Below, piece by piece: positions 7,886 through 16,315 of a stretch of 64,000 bases of DNA. Position numbers and translations under genes: made by a program. The first letter of the stretch is position 1. Each line of letters starts with the position of its first letter. Origin of the DNA: Hyphomicrobiales bacterium (GTDB taxonomy: Bacteria > Pseudomonadota > Alphaproteobacteria > Rhizobiales > Beijerinckiaceae). Location: the NCBI GenBank assembly GCA_016716745.1, contig JADJVD010000006.1:62001-126000 (forward strand). The letters run 5' to 3'. The notes under the pieces are model-generated. The model was not told the origin of the DNA. It saw only the letters and a list, made by a program, of their open reading frames with translations, and ran no database searches.

Positions 7886-9772
7886 ATGCGCGCGCCCACG
7901 CTCCCGCGGCTCGAGCCCGAGGAGCGCGACGCGCTGCTGCTCGCCGCCGCGCCGGCGACGGCGCTGGCGCTCGGCGCGGCGTTGTGGACGGCGGGGCGCG
8001 CCGATCTCGCCCATTGGACATGGATGGCCGGCGTCCTCCCCGTGCTCGCCGCGCTGGTCGTCTCCATCGTGCGCTCGCTCGCCAAGGGCGATTTCGGCCT
8101 CGACGTGATCGCCGGCTTCGCGATGGCGGGCGCGCTGGCGACGGGGGAGGCGCTCGCCGGGTGCGTCGTCGCGCTGATGCTGTCGGGCGGGCAGGCGCTC
8201 GAATCCTACGCCCAGCGCCGCGCCCGCCACGAGATGACGGCGCTGCTCGGCCGCGTGCCGCGCGCGGCCAGCGTCTATGTCGGCGGCCGGCTCGAGACGC
8301 GCGGGATCGAGGCGATCCTGCCCGGAGACCGGCTGCTGATCCGCGCCGGCGAAGTCCTGCCCGTGGACGGGCGGCTCGCCAGCGCCGGCGCTGCGCTCGA
8401 CGAATCCGCGCTCACCGGCGAGTCGCTGCCGGTCGACTATCGCGAAGGCGCCGAACTCGACAGCGGCGCAACCAACGCCGGCGAGCCGTTCGATCTCGTG
8501 GCGCTGCGGCCGGCCGCCGAATCGACCTACGCCGGCGTCGTTCGTCTGGTCGAGAGCGCCCGCCGTTCGCGCGCGCCGATGTCGCGCCTCGCCGACGCAT
8601 ATGCGCTCGGCTTTCTCGCGCTCACCGCCGCGTTGACGGCGCTCGCCTGGGCGCTGACGGGCGACCCGCGCCGCGCGCTCGCGGTTCTCGTCGTGGCGAC
8701 GCCGTGTCCATTGATTCTGGCCGTCCCGGTGGCGGTCGTCGCCGGCATGTCGCGCTGCGCCCGGCGCGGCGTGCTGGTGAAGTCGGCGGCCGTGCTGGAG
8801 GCGCTGCCGCAGGTCCGCAGCCTGCTGATCGACAAGACCGGCACCTTGACCACCGGCCGGCCGCGACTGGTCGCCGTCGAGCCTGCGCCGGGCGTCGCCG
8901 AGGTCGACCTCGTGCTTTTCGCCGCCTCGCTGGCGCAGGGATCGCAGCATCCGGTGTCGGCGGCTCTCGTCGACCATGCCCGGCGGGACGGCCTGTCGCT
9001 CGCCGCGCCGACGCGCGTCAGCGAGCAGGCGGGCGTCGGCGTGACCGGCGAGGTCGCCGGCCGGCTCGTCGCGCTCGGCCGACCCGACGCGGATGACGGC
9101 AGCGAACCGCCGCCGCCCGGCGTCCTCGCCGTCGCCGTCGCGCTCGACGGGCGGCCCGCCGGCCGCCTGCTGCTCGCCGATCCGGTGCGGCCCGAGGCGG
9201 CGCAGGCGCTCGCCCGGCTGCGCGCCGAGGGCCTCGCGCGCATCGTCCTGGTCTCCGGCGACCGGGCTGACGTGGCGGAGCATGTCGGCCGCGAACTCGG
9301 CCTCGACGCGGTGGTCTCTGAGGCGACGCCGGCCGAAAAGCTCGCCGCCGTCGCCGACGCGCGTCGCTTCGGCCCGGTGATGATGGTCGGCGACGGCGTC
9401 AACGACGCGCCGGCGCTCGCCGCCGCCGATGTCGGGATCGCCATCGCCGCGCGCGGCGCGGCGGCGGCGTCCGAGGCGGCGGACGTCATCCTCGTCGCCG
9501 ACAGGATCGACCGGATCGGCGAGGCCATCGCCGTCGCCCGCCGCACGCGCGAGATCGCGGTGCAGAGCGTCGTCGCCGGCCTCGGCCTGTCGCTCGCCGG
9601 CATGGTCGCGGCCGCCTTCGGCTTCCTCACCCCGCTCGCCGGCGCGCTGTTGCAGGAGGCGATCGACGTCGCCGTCGTGCTGAACGCGCTGCGCGCGCTC
9701 GGCGGTCAGACGCCCGAGGCCGCGCCCGTCGCGGCGAGCGCGCCGCGCGCCGCCGAGAGCGCGGCGGCCTGA
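7886..9772 (+). CDS. heavy-metal P1B-type ATPase lacking an HMA domain, TPCP motif
   Basis: 628 residues, a complete P-type ATPase core: TGES actuator loop (LTGESLPVDY), DKTGTLTTG with Asp316 phosphorylated, HP motif (SQHPVSAAL) and GDGVNDAPALAAADVG hinge. The transmembrane metal site reads TPCP (residues 272-275) instead of CPC, and the last helix has LLQEAIDVAVVLNAL. There is no N-terminal metal-binding domain. TPC-type P1B ATPases are a separate subgroup of uncertain substrate (nickel, cobalt or iron have been proposed for relatives). It starts 4 bases after the CcoA-like gene, so metal homeostasis linked to the oxidase is likely. The 3' end overlaps the convergent downstream gene by 67 bases. 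Confidence 0.88.
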   Translation: MRAPTLPRLEPEERDALLLAAAPATALALGAALWTAGRADLAHWTWMAGVLPVLAALVVSIVRSLAKGDFGLDVIAGFAMAGALATGEALAGCVVALMLSGGQALESYAQRRARHEMTALLGRVPRAASVYVGGRLETRGIEAILPGDRLLIRAGEVLPVDGRLASAGAALDESALTGESLPVDYREGAELDSGATNAGEPFDLVALRPAAESTYAGVVRLVESARRSRAPMSRLADAYALGFLALTAALTALAWALTGDPRRALAVLVVATPCPLILAVPVAVVAGMSRCARRGVLVKSAAVLEALPQVRSLLIDKTGTLTTGRPRLVAVEPAPGVAEVDLVLFAASLAQGSQHPVSAALVDHARRDGLSLAAPTRVSEQAGVGVTGEVAGRLVALGRPDADDGSEPPPPGVLAVAVALDGRPAGRLLLADPVRPEAAQALARLRAEGLARIVLVSGDRADVAEHVGRELGLDAVVSEATPAEKLAAVADARRFGPVMMVGDGVNDAPALAAADVGIAIAARGAAAASEAADVILVADRIDRIGEAIAVARRTREIAVQSVVAGLGLSLAGMVAAAFGFLTPLAGALLQEAIDVAVVLNALRALGGQTPEAAPVAASAPRAAESAAA

Positions 9773-11250
9773 TCCCGCGCGTCGATCCGCAGCCAGGCAA
9801 TCTCACCGGCCCCGCGCGCGGTCTGCGCGGCGACGACCTCGACGCCCGCGTCCGACGGATCGCCGCGCCGCGCCGCGACCCGCGCCCGCAACGCTTCGTC
9901 CGGCGCGTCGAGCCAAAGCCCGAGAAAGCGCACGCCCGCCGCGCAGGCGACGGCCTCGATGGCGGCGCGCGCATCTGCGCGGTCGAACACCGCGTCGGCG
10001 ACGACCGCGCCGCCCGCCGCCAGCGCGCGCGCCGCCTCCTCGTAGAGCCGCTCATAGACGCGCGCCGACGCCTCCGGCGCATAGGCTTCGGCCGGCAGCG
10101 TCGTCGTCGCGGCGACGCCGAACATCGCCTTGCGCAGCCGGTCGCTGGCGAGGTGACGCGCGCCGGGCGCCGGCCCGACATCGGCCGCGAGCCCCCGCGC
10201 CAGCGTCGACTTGCCGGAGCCGCTGAATCCGCCGACCGCGACCAGCATCGGCGTCGCCGGCGCGAACAGGGCGCGCGCGAGATCGAAATAGCCGCGCGCC
10301 GCGCGGCCGGCCGCGCTCGCGGCGGGATCGGTCGCCTCGCCCGCGCGCGTCGCCTCCACATGCGCGCGCACGGCGGCGCGCGTCGCCATGAACAGCGGCA
10401 TGAGCGCCAGCCCGTCCGCCTCGTCCGCATGGTCGAGGTAGCGGTTGAAAAGTTCGTTGGAGAGATCGCGCCGGCCGAGCCGCGTCAGATCCATCAGCGT
10501 GAAGGCGATGTCGTAGAGAACGTCGGTGGTCGCCAGCGCGGCGTCGAAGTCGAGCCGGTCGAACATCGTCGGCTCGCCGTCGAGAAGGCAGATATTGGCG
10601 AGCGTGAGGTCGCCGTGACAATGCCGCACGCGCCCGGCCGCGCGACGCGCCTCCAGCAGCGACGCCTGCGCGCCCCGCGCCGCTTCGCAGGCCGCGATCA
10701 GCGCTTCGCGCGCCTCCGCCTCGAACAGCGGGCTGGCGCGCAGCCCCTGCGCGTTGATCGCCTGCGCGCGCGCCAGTCCCGCCGCGCCGCCGCCCTGCCG
10801 ATCGGGCGGCTCGGCGGCGTGGAAGGCGGCGATATGCGCGGCGAGGGTCTCCAGCGTCGCCCGGTCGAGCCGGCCCTCGCGCACCACCGTCTCCATCAGA
10901 TCGCGCGCCGCGAAACGCCGCATCTCGACCAGCGCGTCGACGAGCGCGCCGTCGCCGTCGAGGCCAAGCAAGCCGTCCGCCGCGCGGCGGATCTGGCGCG
11001 CGCCGCGATAGAGGCGCGGCGCGGCGCGGCGGTTCAGGGCGAACTCTGTCTCGCAGGCGGCCGCGCGTCGCTCCGGCGTCGAGAAATCGACATAGGGCAG
11101 GCGCACCGCGCGCTTCAGCTTCCACGCCGTGTCGGCGAACAGCAGCACGGTTGAGATGTGCGTCGTGACGATCTCGGGCGCCTCGCCGCTCGCCGCGCGC
11201 GCCGCCGCGCGGAGAAAGTCGATGGTCTCGCTCTGGTCCTCGCAGATCAT
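9706..11250 (-). CDS. fusion of aminoglycoside-phosphotransferase-like and P-loop kinase domains
   Basis: 514 residues in two parts. The N-terminal half resembles an APH/choline-kinase-like fold with the catalytic segment CHGDLTLANICLLDGEP and a following FDRLDFD metal-binding motif. The C-terminal part (from about residue 335) is a P-loop kinase with Walker A GGFSGSGKST. This bifunctional family is widespread and its substrate is unknown; it is not evidence for antibiotic resistance. It converges on and overlaps the P1B ATPase, and is divergent from the ureohydrolase gene 68 bases away. Confidence 0.85.
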   Translation of the reverse strand: MICEDQSETIDFLRAAARAASGEAPEIVTTHISTVLLFADTAWKLKRAVRLPYVDFSTPERRAAACETEFALNRRAAPRLYRGARQIRRAADGLLGLDGDGALVDALVEMRRFAARDLMETVVREGRLDRATLETLAAHIAAFHAAEPPDRQGGGAAGLARAQAINAQGLRASPLFEAEAREALIAACEAARGAQASLLEARRAAGRVRHCHGDLTLANICLLDGEPTMFDRLDFDAALATTDVLYDIAFTLMDLTRLGRRDLSNELFNRYLDHADEADGLALMPLFMATRAAVRAHVEATRAGEATDPAASAAGRAARGYFDLARALFAPATPMLVAVGGFSGSGKSTLARGLAADVGPAPGARHLASDRLRKAMFGVAATTTLPAEAYAPEASARVYERLYEEAARALAAGGAVVADAVFDRADARAAIEAVACAAGVRFLGLWLDAPDEALRARVAARRGDPSDAGVEVVAAQTARGAGEIAWLRIDARDQAAALSAARGALAATGAASGV

Positions 11251-11318
11251 GCCGGAGCTTTGCGCCGGGCGGCGCGCCGTGGCAACCTGTCCGAGGCCGG
11301 AGATGAGCAGAGGCAGGC

Positions 11319-12374
11319 ATGGATCGCGACAAGCTCGAACGATTGCGCGCCCGCTATGCGGACGCCGCCGGCGCGCACATGTACGACCCGCATTTCGCCG
11401 CCGTCGCCGCCTCCCAGTTTCAGGGCGACCGGCGCAAATGGCCCTTCGCGGGCGTCGCGACGCTGATTGGCGCGCCGTATCGGCCCGAGGCGCAGGACAG
11501 CGCCGATTTCGGCGGGCTCGACGTCGCGCTCGTCGGCGTGCCGATGGATCTCGGCGTCACCAACCGCCCTGGCTCGCGTTTCGGCCCGCGCGCGGTGCGT
11601 GCGGTGGAGCGCATCGGCCCTTACGAACATGTGCTGCGCATGGCGCCGCTGACGGATTGCGCCATCGCCGACATCGGCGACGTGTCTATGCGCTCGCGCT
11701 ACGATCTGGCGGGATGCCACGCCGACATCGAGGCCTTCTACAAGCGCCTCGTCGGCGCGGGCGTCGTTCCGTTGTCGGTCGGCGGCGACCATTCGATCAG
11801 CCTGCCGATCCTCAAGGCCGTCGGAGCCGACCGTCCCGTCGGCATGATTCACATCGACGCCCATTGCGACACCAGCGGGCCTTACGAGGGCTCGAAGTTC
11901 CATCATGGCGGGCCGTTCCGCGCCGCCGTGCTGGAGGGCGCGCTCGATCCCGAGCGCACGATACAGATCGGCATTCGCGGCGCGGCCGAATATCTCTGGG
12001 AGTTCTCCTACGAGAGCGGCATGACGGTGATCCACGCCGAGGAGCTGGACCGCCTCGGCCTCGATGCGGTGATCGCCAAGGCGCGCGCCGTCGTCGGCGA
12101 GGGGCCGGTCTATGTCTCTTTCGACATCGACAGTCTCGACCCCGCCTTCGCGCCTGGCACCGGCACGCCGGAGATCGGCGGGCTGACCAGCGCGCAGGCG
12201 CTCGCCATCCTGCGCGGCCTGAAGGGGCTCGACGTCGTCGGCGCCGACGTCGTCGAGGTCGCCCCGCAATACGACGCGACGACGAACACCGCCCAAGCCG
12301 GCGCGCAGATGCTCTTCACCATCGCCTGTCTCGCCGTCGACGCGCTGAAGGCGCGTCGCGCGCGCGGCGCCTGA
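11319..12374 (+). CDS. speB: agmatinase-family ureohydrolase
   Basis: 351 residues, somewhat longer than E. coli SpeB because of an N-terminal extension of about 60 residues. All ureohydrolase metal motifs are visible: GGDHS, IDAHCDT and SFDIDSLDPAFAPGTGTPE. Enzymes of this fold hydrolyse guanidino groups to urea using a di-metal (usually Mn) centre. Agmatine is the default substrate, but guanidinobutyrate, guanidinopropionate or other guanidino acids are equally possible. The gene starts a run of co-directional genes ending in a polar amino-acid ABC transporter, which fits uptake and breakdown of guanidino compounds. Confidence 0.85.
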   Translation: MDRDKLERLRARYADAAGAHMYDPHFAAVAASQFQGDRRKWPFAGVATLIGAPYRPEAQDSADFGGLDVALVGVPMDLGVTNRPGSRFGPRAVRAVERIGPYEHVLRMAPLTDCAIADIGDVSMRSRYDLAGCHADIEAFYKRLVGAGVVPLSVGGDHSISLPILKAVGADRPVGMIHIDAHCDTSGPYEGSKFHHGGPFRAAVLEGALDPERTIQIGIRGAAEYLWEFSYESGMTVIHAEELDRLGLDAVIAKARAVVGEGPVYVSFDIDSLDPAFAPGTGTPEIGGLTSAQALAILRGLKGLDVVGADVVEVAPQYDATTNTAQAGAQMLFTIACLAVDALKARRARGA

Positions 12375-12389
12375 AGTCGGGAGAGCGCG

Positions 12390-12980
12390 ATGCCGGTCGT
12401 CGGCGCGATCGAGAAATACGGCGGCGCCGTCACGTCGCTGAACGCCATCGCGGCGCTGCCGGCGCGCCGGGTGGAGGAGAATCTCGGCTACGGCCGCGGG
12501 CGCCTTTCGCAGGGTTATTGCATCCTGCTGCTGAAACAGAAGCTGACGCCGGACGATTTCGAGTTCGAGGGCACGACGCTGCGTTCGGGCGGTCGCGCCG
12601 GCCTGCCGGCCGACAACATCGCCGCCGACCGCACGCGCCGCCGCGTGCATGACGACGTGATGGCCGAGTATGGCGGGGGCGGCTATCGCTCGTTGCAGAC
12701 GCGCACGCTGCTCACGATTCCGTTGACCGGCGCAAGCCGCGTCGCCAAGGTGCTGCCGACGATCCGCCATAACGACAAACTCGCGCCGAGCGAGCAATAC
12801 CCCATGGGCGGCGGCTTTCGGCAATGGACGCTGAAGCGCCCGTGCGATTTCCTCGTCGCCGCCTTCGTCGACGACAACGGTTTCGCGCATACGAAAGACC
12901 TGTCACTGTCGCTGCGCGACGACGAACCGCATGTCGTCGACAACCGCATGCGCATCTATCGCTATCTGGAGACCGCATGA
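12390..12980 (+). CDS. uncharacterised protein linked to the ureohydrolase
   Basis: 196 residues, not recognised. It is soluble (no signal peptide or membrane helix), mixed alpha/beta in composition, with a glycine-rich N-terminal segment (VEENLGYGRGRLSQGYC), an invariant-looking PSEQYPMGGGFRQW stretch near residue 140 and a C-terminal NRMRIYRYLE. It lies 15 bases after the ureohydrolase and its stop overlaps the start of the next gene (ATGA), so the three are probably co-transcribed. No catalytic motif was identified. Confidence 0.8.
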   Translation: MPVVGAIEKYGGAVTSLNAIAALPARRVEENLGYGRGRLSQGYCILLLKQKLTPDDFEFEGTTLRSGGRAGLPADNIAADRTRRRVHDDVMAEYGGGGYRSLQTRTLLTIPLTGASRVAKVLPTIRHNDKLAPSEQYPMGGGFRQWTLKRPCDFLVAAFVDDNGFAHTKDLSLSLRDDEPHVVDNRMRIYRYLETA

Positions 12981-13210
12981 GCGAGCCGACGCAGGGCCTC
13001 CTCCGCGTGCGCGCGATGGTCTGCGCCCGCTGCGGCGCCGCCTTCTCCTGCACGCTCGGCGGGCCGTGCTGGTGCTCGCAGGAGGATTTCCGCCTGCCGC
13101 TGCCGGCCGCGCCGCCGGCCGAGGGCTCGACGGACGATTGCATGTGTCCGTCCTGCCTACGCGATCATGCGGCGCGGCTCATGAAAAAACGCGGAGCCGA
13201 CGCGCGGTGA
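12977..13210 (+). CDS. cysteine-rich CWC family protein
   Basis: 77 residues with a zinc-ribbon-like pattern: CARCGAAFSCTLGGPCWC near the N-terminus and CMCPSC near residue 55. The CxxCGxxFxC...CWC arrangement is that of the small Cys_rich_CWC family, whose function is unknown. The start ATG overlaps the stop of the preceding gene by four bases. Confidence 0.85.
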   Translation: MSEPTQGLLRVRAMVCARCGAAFSCTLGGPCWCSQEDFRLPLPAAPPAEGSTDDCMCPSCLRDHAARLMKKRGADAR

Positions 13211-13304
13211 TCGCGCTTGCGGGCGCCGCCGCGCCGTGCCCCGATGCGGCCGGCCGCACGGGCCTGAACCGGACGAGTCCCCCAAGGGACCAAAAGGACT
13301 GTCG

Positions 13305-14144
13305 ATGCGTTTGAAATCGTTTCTTCTCGGCGCGGTCGCGCTGGCCGCGCTGTCGGGCGCGGCGTTCGCGCAGACCAGGACGCTGACGATCGCCACCGAA
13401 GGCGCCTATGCGCCGTGGAACTTCACCGAGCCGAGCGGCAAGCTCGCCGGCTTCGAGATCGAGCTCGCCGCCGACCTCTGCGCCCGCATGAAGGTCGAGT
13501 GCAAGATCGTCGCGCAGGATTGGGACGGCATCATTCCCGGCGTCAACGCCGGCAAGTTCGACGTGATCATGGCCGGCATGTCGATCACCGAGAAGCGCAA
13601 ACAGTCCATCGCCTTCTCGACGCCCTACGCGATGACGCCGAACGGCTTCACCACGCTGACGACGACGCCGCTCGCCAAGCTGCCCGGCACGGGCACGATC
13701 CTGTCCTTCGACAAGGACGGCCCGGCCGCCGAGAAGGCGCTCGAGGACATGAAGGCGCTGCTCAAGGGCAAGGTGATCGGCGTGCAGACCTCGACCACCA
13801 ACGCCAACGTGATGGAGAAGTATTTCAAGGGCGTCGTCGATCTGCGCGAATACAAGACCGCCGAACAGCACGACCTCGATCTTCTCGCCGGGCGCGTCGA
13901 CGCGGTGTTCGCCAGCCGCGTCGCCGAGACCGCGAACCTGAAGAAGCCCGAGTTCAAGGATCTGGCGCTTGTCGGCCCCGGCTTCATGGGCGGCCTGCTG
14001 GGCGAGGGCGTCGGCGTCGGCCTGCGCAAGGCCGACACGGAGCTGAAGGCGAAGTTCGACGAGGCGATCAAGGCCGCCGTCGCCGACGGCGTCATCAAGA
14101 AGCTCTCCGAGAAATGGATGGGCGTCGACATTTCGCCGAAGTGA
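13305..14144 (+). CDS. polar amino-acid ABC transporter substrate-binding protein (first paralogue)
   Basis: 279 residues from ATG 13305: a clear signal peptide (MRLKSFLLGAVALAALSGAAFAQ) followed by a family-3 periplasmic binding domain (ATEGAYAPWNFTEPSGKLAGFEIELA, MAGMSITEKRKQSIAFSTPY). The sequence is of the octopine/nopaline or lysine-arginine-ornithine binding type. It is closely related to the protein at 15369-16211 and shares its permeases, so ligand specificity may differ between the two. A cationic or guanidino amino acid ligand is inferred from family and from the ureohydrolase upstream. Confidence 0.9.
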   Translation: MRLKSFLLGAVALAALSGAAFAQTRTLTIATEGAYAPWNFTEPSGKLAGFEIELAADLCARMKVECKIVAQDWDGIIPGVNAGKFDVIMAGMSITEKRKQSIAFSTPYAMTPNGFTTLTTTPLAKLPGTGTILSFDKDGPAAEKALEDMKALLKGKVIGVQTSTTNANVMEKYFKGVVDLREYKTAEQHDLDLLAGRVDAVFASRVAETANLKKPEFKDLALVGPGFMGGLLGEGVGVGLRKADTELKAKFDEAIKAAVADGVIKKLSEKWMGVDISPK

Positions 14145-14244
14145 GCCGCGCCAACGCGGACCCGCGAGGGCGCCGCGCGGTCGTTGACGTTGCGCCGGCC
14201 GTCCTGACCATGGGCGGCCGGCGCAAGCGATTCTGGAGGGGGCG

Positions 14245-15264
14245 ATGGGGTTCGATCTTCACGGCGAGCGGCTGGACCGCGCCGCCTTGCGCGCCCGCGT
14301 CGGCGATCTCGCGCAGGTCGCCGGCCTGCGCAGCTTGACGCTCGAGGACGGGCAGGGCAGGGGCCAGCGCCTGATCGAGATGGAGACCGGCGGCGGCCTG
14401 TCCGTCGAGATCCTGCCCGACCGCACGCTGGACATCGGCCAGGTGCGCTATCGCGGCGTTCCGGTCGCCTGGATCGGCCCGAACGGCCTGCGCTCGCCCT
14501 TCCTGCCCGGCGTGCCGGAGCACGGCCACTCGCCGATGGAGCGCGGCATCGCCGGCCTGTTGACGACCTGCGGCTTCGAGCATGCGCGCCTGCCCGCGGC
14601 GCGGCCGCGCCCGCCGGGCTTTCTCGATGCCAACCACCCGCTGCATGGCTCGATTCCCTTCACACCCGCCGACGGCGTGTCGGCGCGGCAGGTCTGGTCG
14701 GGCGAGAATGGCGCGCTGCGCGTCGAGGGTCGCGTCACGCAATTCACTCTCGACGGCCCCTCCTACGAATTGCGCCGGCGCATCGAGGCGCCGGTCGGCG
14801 GCGCGACATTGATCATCGAGGACGAGGTGGAGAACATCGGCCACGCCGACGCGCCGCTGATGGCGCTCTACCATTTCAACTTCGGTTGGCCGGCGGTCGG
14901 CCCCGGCGCGCGCTTCGAGATGCGCGACGGGTCCGGGCGCTGGGCGGGCGCTCCGCTGACGCCGCTCGGCGGCGAGCCGGCGCGGGCGGTCGACATCTGC
15001 GCGGCGCCCGCCTTCGAGGGGCGCGCGGCGGCGCGATTGGCCGGCGGCGCCGTCGATGTCGAAATCGCCTTCGATCCCGCGACTTTGCCTTACGTCCAGA
15101 CGTGGCGGCGCACCGAGCCCGGCCTCAACGTCTTCTCCATCGAGCCGATCACCAACCGCCTCGCGCCGCGCGCCGAGCTGGAGGCGGACGGGGAAATCCG
15201 CACGCTCGCGCCGGGCGCTGTCGCAAGGATGAGCTTCGCGCTCGGCTTTTCGGCGCGGGACTAG
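14245..15264 (+). CDS. DUF4432 / aldose-1-epimerase-like protein
   Basis: 339 residues of the galactose-mutarotase-like superfamily, DUF4432 type: SVEILPDRTLDIGQVRYRGVP, LLTTCGFEHA, HPLHGSIPFTPA, LYHFNFGWP and EPITNRLAPRAELEADG are visible. Related proteins act on sugars or sugar acids, but no substrate is known for this family. It is placed between two binding-protein genes of an amino-acid transporter, an unusual position, and may be expressed with them. Confidence 0.82.
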   Translation: MGFDLHGERLDRAALRARVGDLAQVAGLRSLTLEDGQGRGQRLIEMETGGGLSVEILPDRTLDIGQVRYRGVPVAWIGPNGLRSPFLPGVPEHGHSPMERGIAGLLTTCGFEHARLPAARPRPPGFLDANHPLHGSIPFTPADGVSARQVWSGENGALRVEGRVTQFTLDGPSYELRRRIEAPVGGATLIIEDEVENIGHADAPLMALYHFNFGWPAVGPGARFEMRDGSGRWAGAPLTPLGGEPARAVDICAAPAFEGRAAARLAGGAVDVEIAFDPATLPYVQTWRRTEPGLNVFSIEPITNRLAPRAELEADGEIRTLAPGAVARMSFALGFSARD

Positions 15265-15368
15265 GCATTTTTGGGCTTGCGCGCGAATGCGGCGCCGATA
15301 CGCTTTCCCTTGGAGCCGCAGGGAGCGGCGAGGCCTCCAGAGAAGGCCGCAGGGAGAGGGGATTGAGT

Positions 15369-16211
15369 ATGGCGTTCATCCGCACGCTTGGACTGGCGGC
15401 CGCCGCCGTGATCGCCGCGACGGGCTTTGCCGTCGCGCAGTCGAAGTCGATCACGATCGCGACCGAGGGCGCCTATGCGCCGTGGAACTTCACCGAGGCG
15501 AGCGGCAAGGTCGTCGGCTACGAGGTCGATCTGGCCGCCGATCTGTGCAAGCGCATGAAGGTCGAGTGCAAGGTCATCGCGACCGACTGGGACGGCATCA
15601 TTCCCGGCCTCAACGCCGGCAAGTACGACGCCATCATGGCCGGCATGACGGTGACCGAGAAGCGCAAGGAAGTCATCGACTTCTCGATTCCCTACGGCGC
15701 GACGCCGAACGGCTTCCTGACCACCAAGTCGAGCCCGCTCGCCAAACTGCCGGGCACGGGCAGCACCTACTCGCTGGTGAAGGACGCCGACGCCGCCAAG
15801 AAGGCGATCGAGGACATGAAGGCCCTGCTCAAGGGCAAGTCCGTCGGCGTGCAGGTGTCGACCACCAACGCCGCCTTCGTCGAGAAGTACTTCAAGGGCG
15901 TCGCCGACATCCGCGAGTACAAGACGACCGAGCAGCACGATCTCGATCTGGCGGCCGGGCGCATCGACGCGACCTTCGCGGCGATGTCCTACCAGAACGA
16001 CGTGATCAAGAAGCCCGAGAACAAGGACTTCGCGCTCGCCGGCGCGACCTTCACGGGCGAGGTGCTCGGCATCGGCGTCGGCGTCGGCCTGCGCAAGACG
16101 GACGCGGCGCTGAAGGCCTCCTTCGACGAGGCGATCAAGGGCGCCCTCGCCGACGGCACGATCAAGACGCTGTCGATGAAGTGGTTCGGCTTCGACGTCA
16201 CCCCGAAGTGA
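15369..16211 (+). CDS. polar amino-acid ABC transporter substrate-binding protein (second paralogue)
   Basis: 280 residues with signal peptide (MAFIRTLGLAAAAVIAATGFAVAQ) and family-3 binding domain (TEGAYAPWNFTEASGKVVGYEVDLA, YDAIMAGMTVTEKRKEVIDF). It is a clear duplicate of the protein encoded at 13305-14144. A GGGAGAGGGG purine tract sits just upstream of ATG 15369; a TTG six bases earlier is an alternative start. It is followed by a GC-rich hairpin and then by the two permease genes, the usual order for an octopine/histidine-type uptake system. Confidence 0.92.
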   Translation: MAFIRTLGLAAAAVIAATGFAVAQSKSITIATEGAYAPWNFTEASGKVVGYEVDLAADLCKRMKVECKVIATDWDGIIPGLNAGKYDAIMAGMTVTEKRKEVIDFSIPYGATPNGFLTTKSSPLAKLPGTGSTYSLVKDADAAKKAIEDMKALLKGKSVGVQVSTTNAAFVEKYFKGVADIREYKTTEQHDLDLAAGRIDATFAAMSYQNDVIKKPENKDFALAGATFTGEVLGIGVGVGLRKTDAALKASFDEAIKGALADGTIKTLSMKWFGFDVTPK

Positions 16212-16254
16212 GCCGGGCCCGCTCGGCCACGAAGGCCTGAAACGACGAACAAGA

Positions 16255-16281
16255 CCGCCCCCGCGTCGAACGCGGGGGCGG
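16255..16281 (+). terminator. GC-rich hairpin between binding protein and permeases
   Basis: A perfect 11-bp stem (CCGCCCCCGCG / CGCGGGGGCGG) with loop TCGAA and no T-tract. Such hairpins between a binding-protein gene and its permeases usually stabilise the upstream mRNA or partly terminate, so that binding protein is made in excess. Either role is inferred. Confidence 0.6.
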
Positions 16282-16315
16282 GCGCTGCCGGCGCGCGCCG
16301 GAAAAGCGGGGGGCG

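Noticed and set aside
9706..11250. An aminoglycoside-resistance gene
   Set aside because: The APH-like domain is fused to a P-loop kinase in a widespread chromosomal family of unknown substrate; nothing indicates drug modification.
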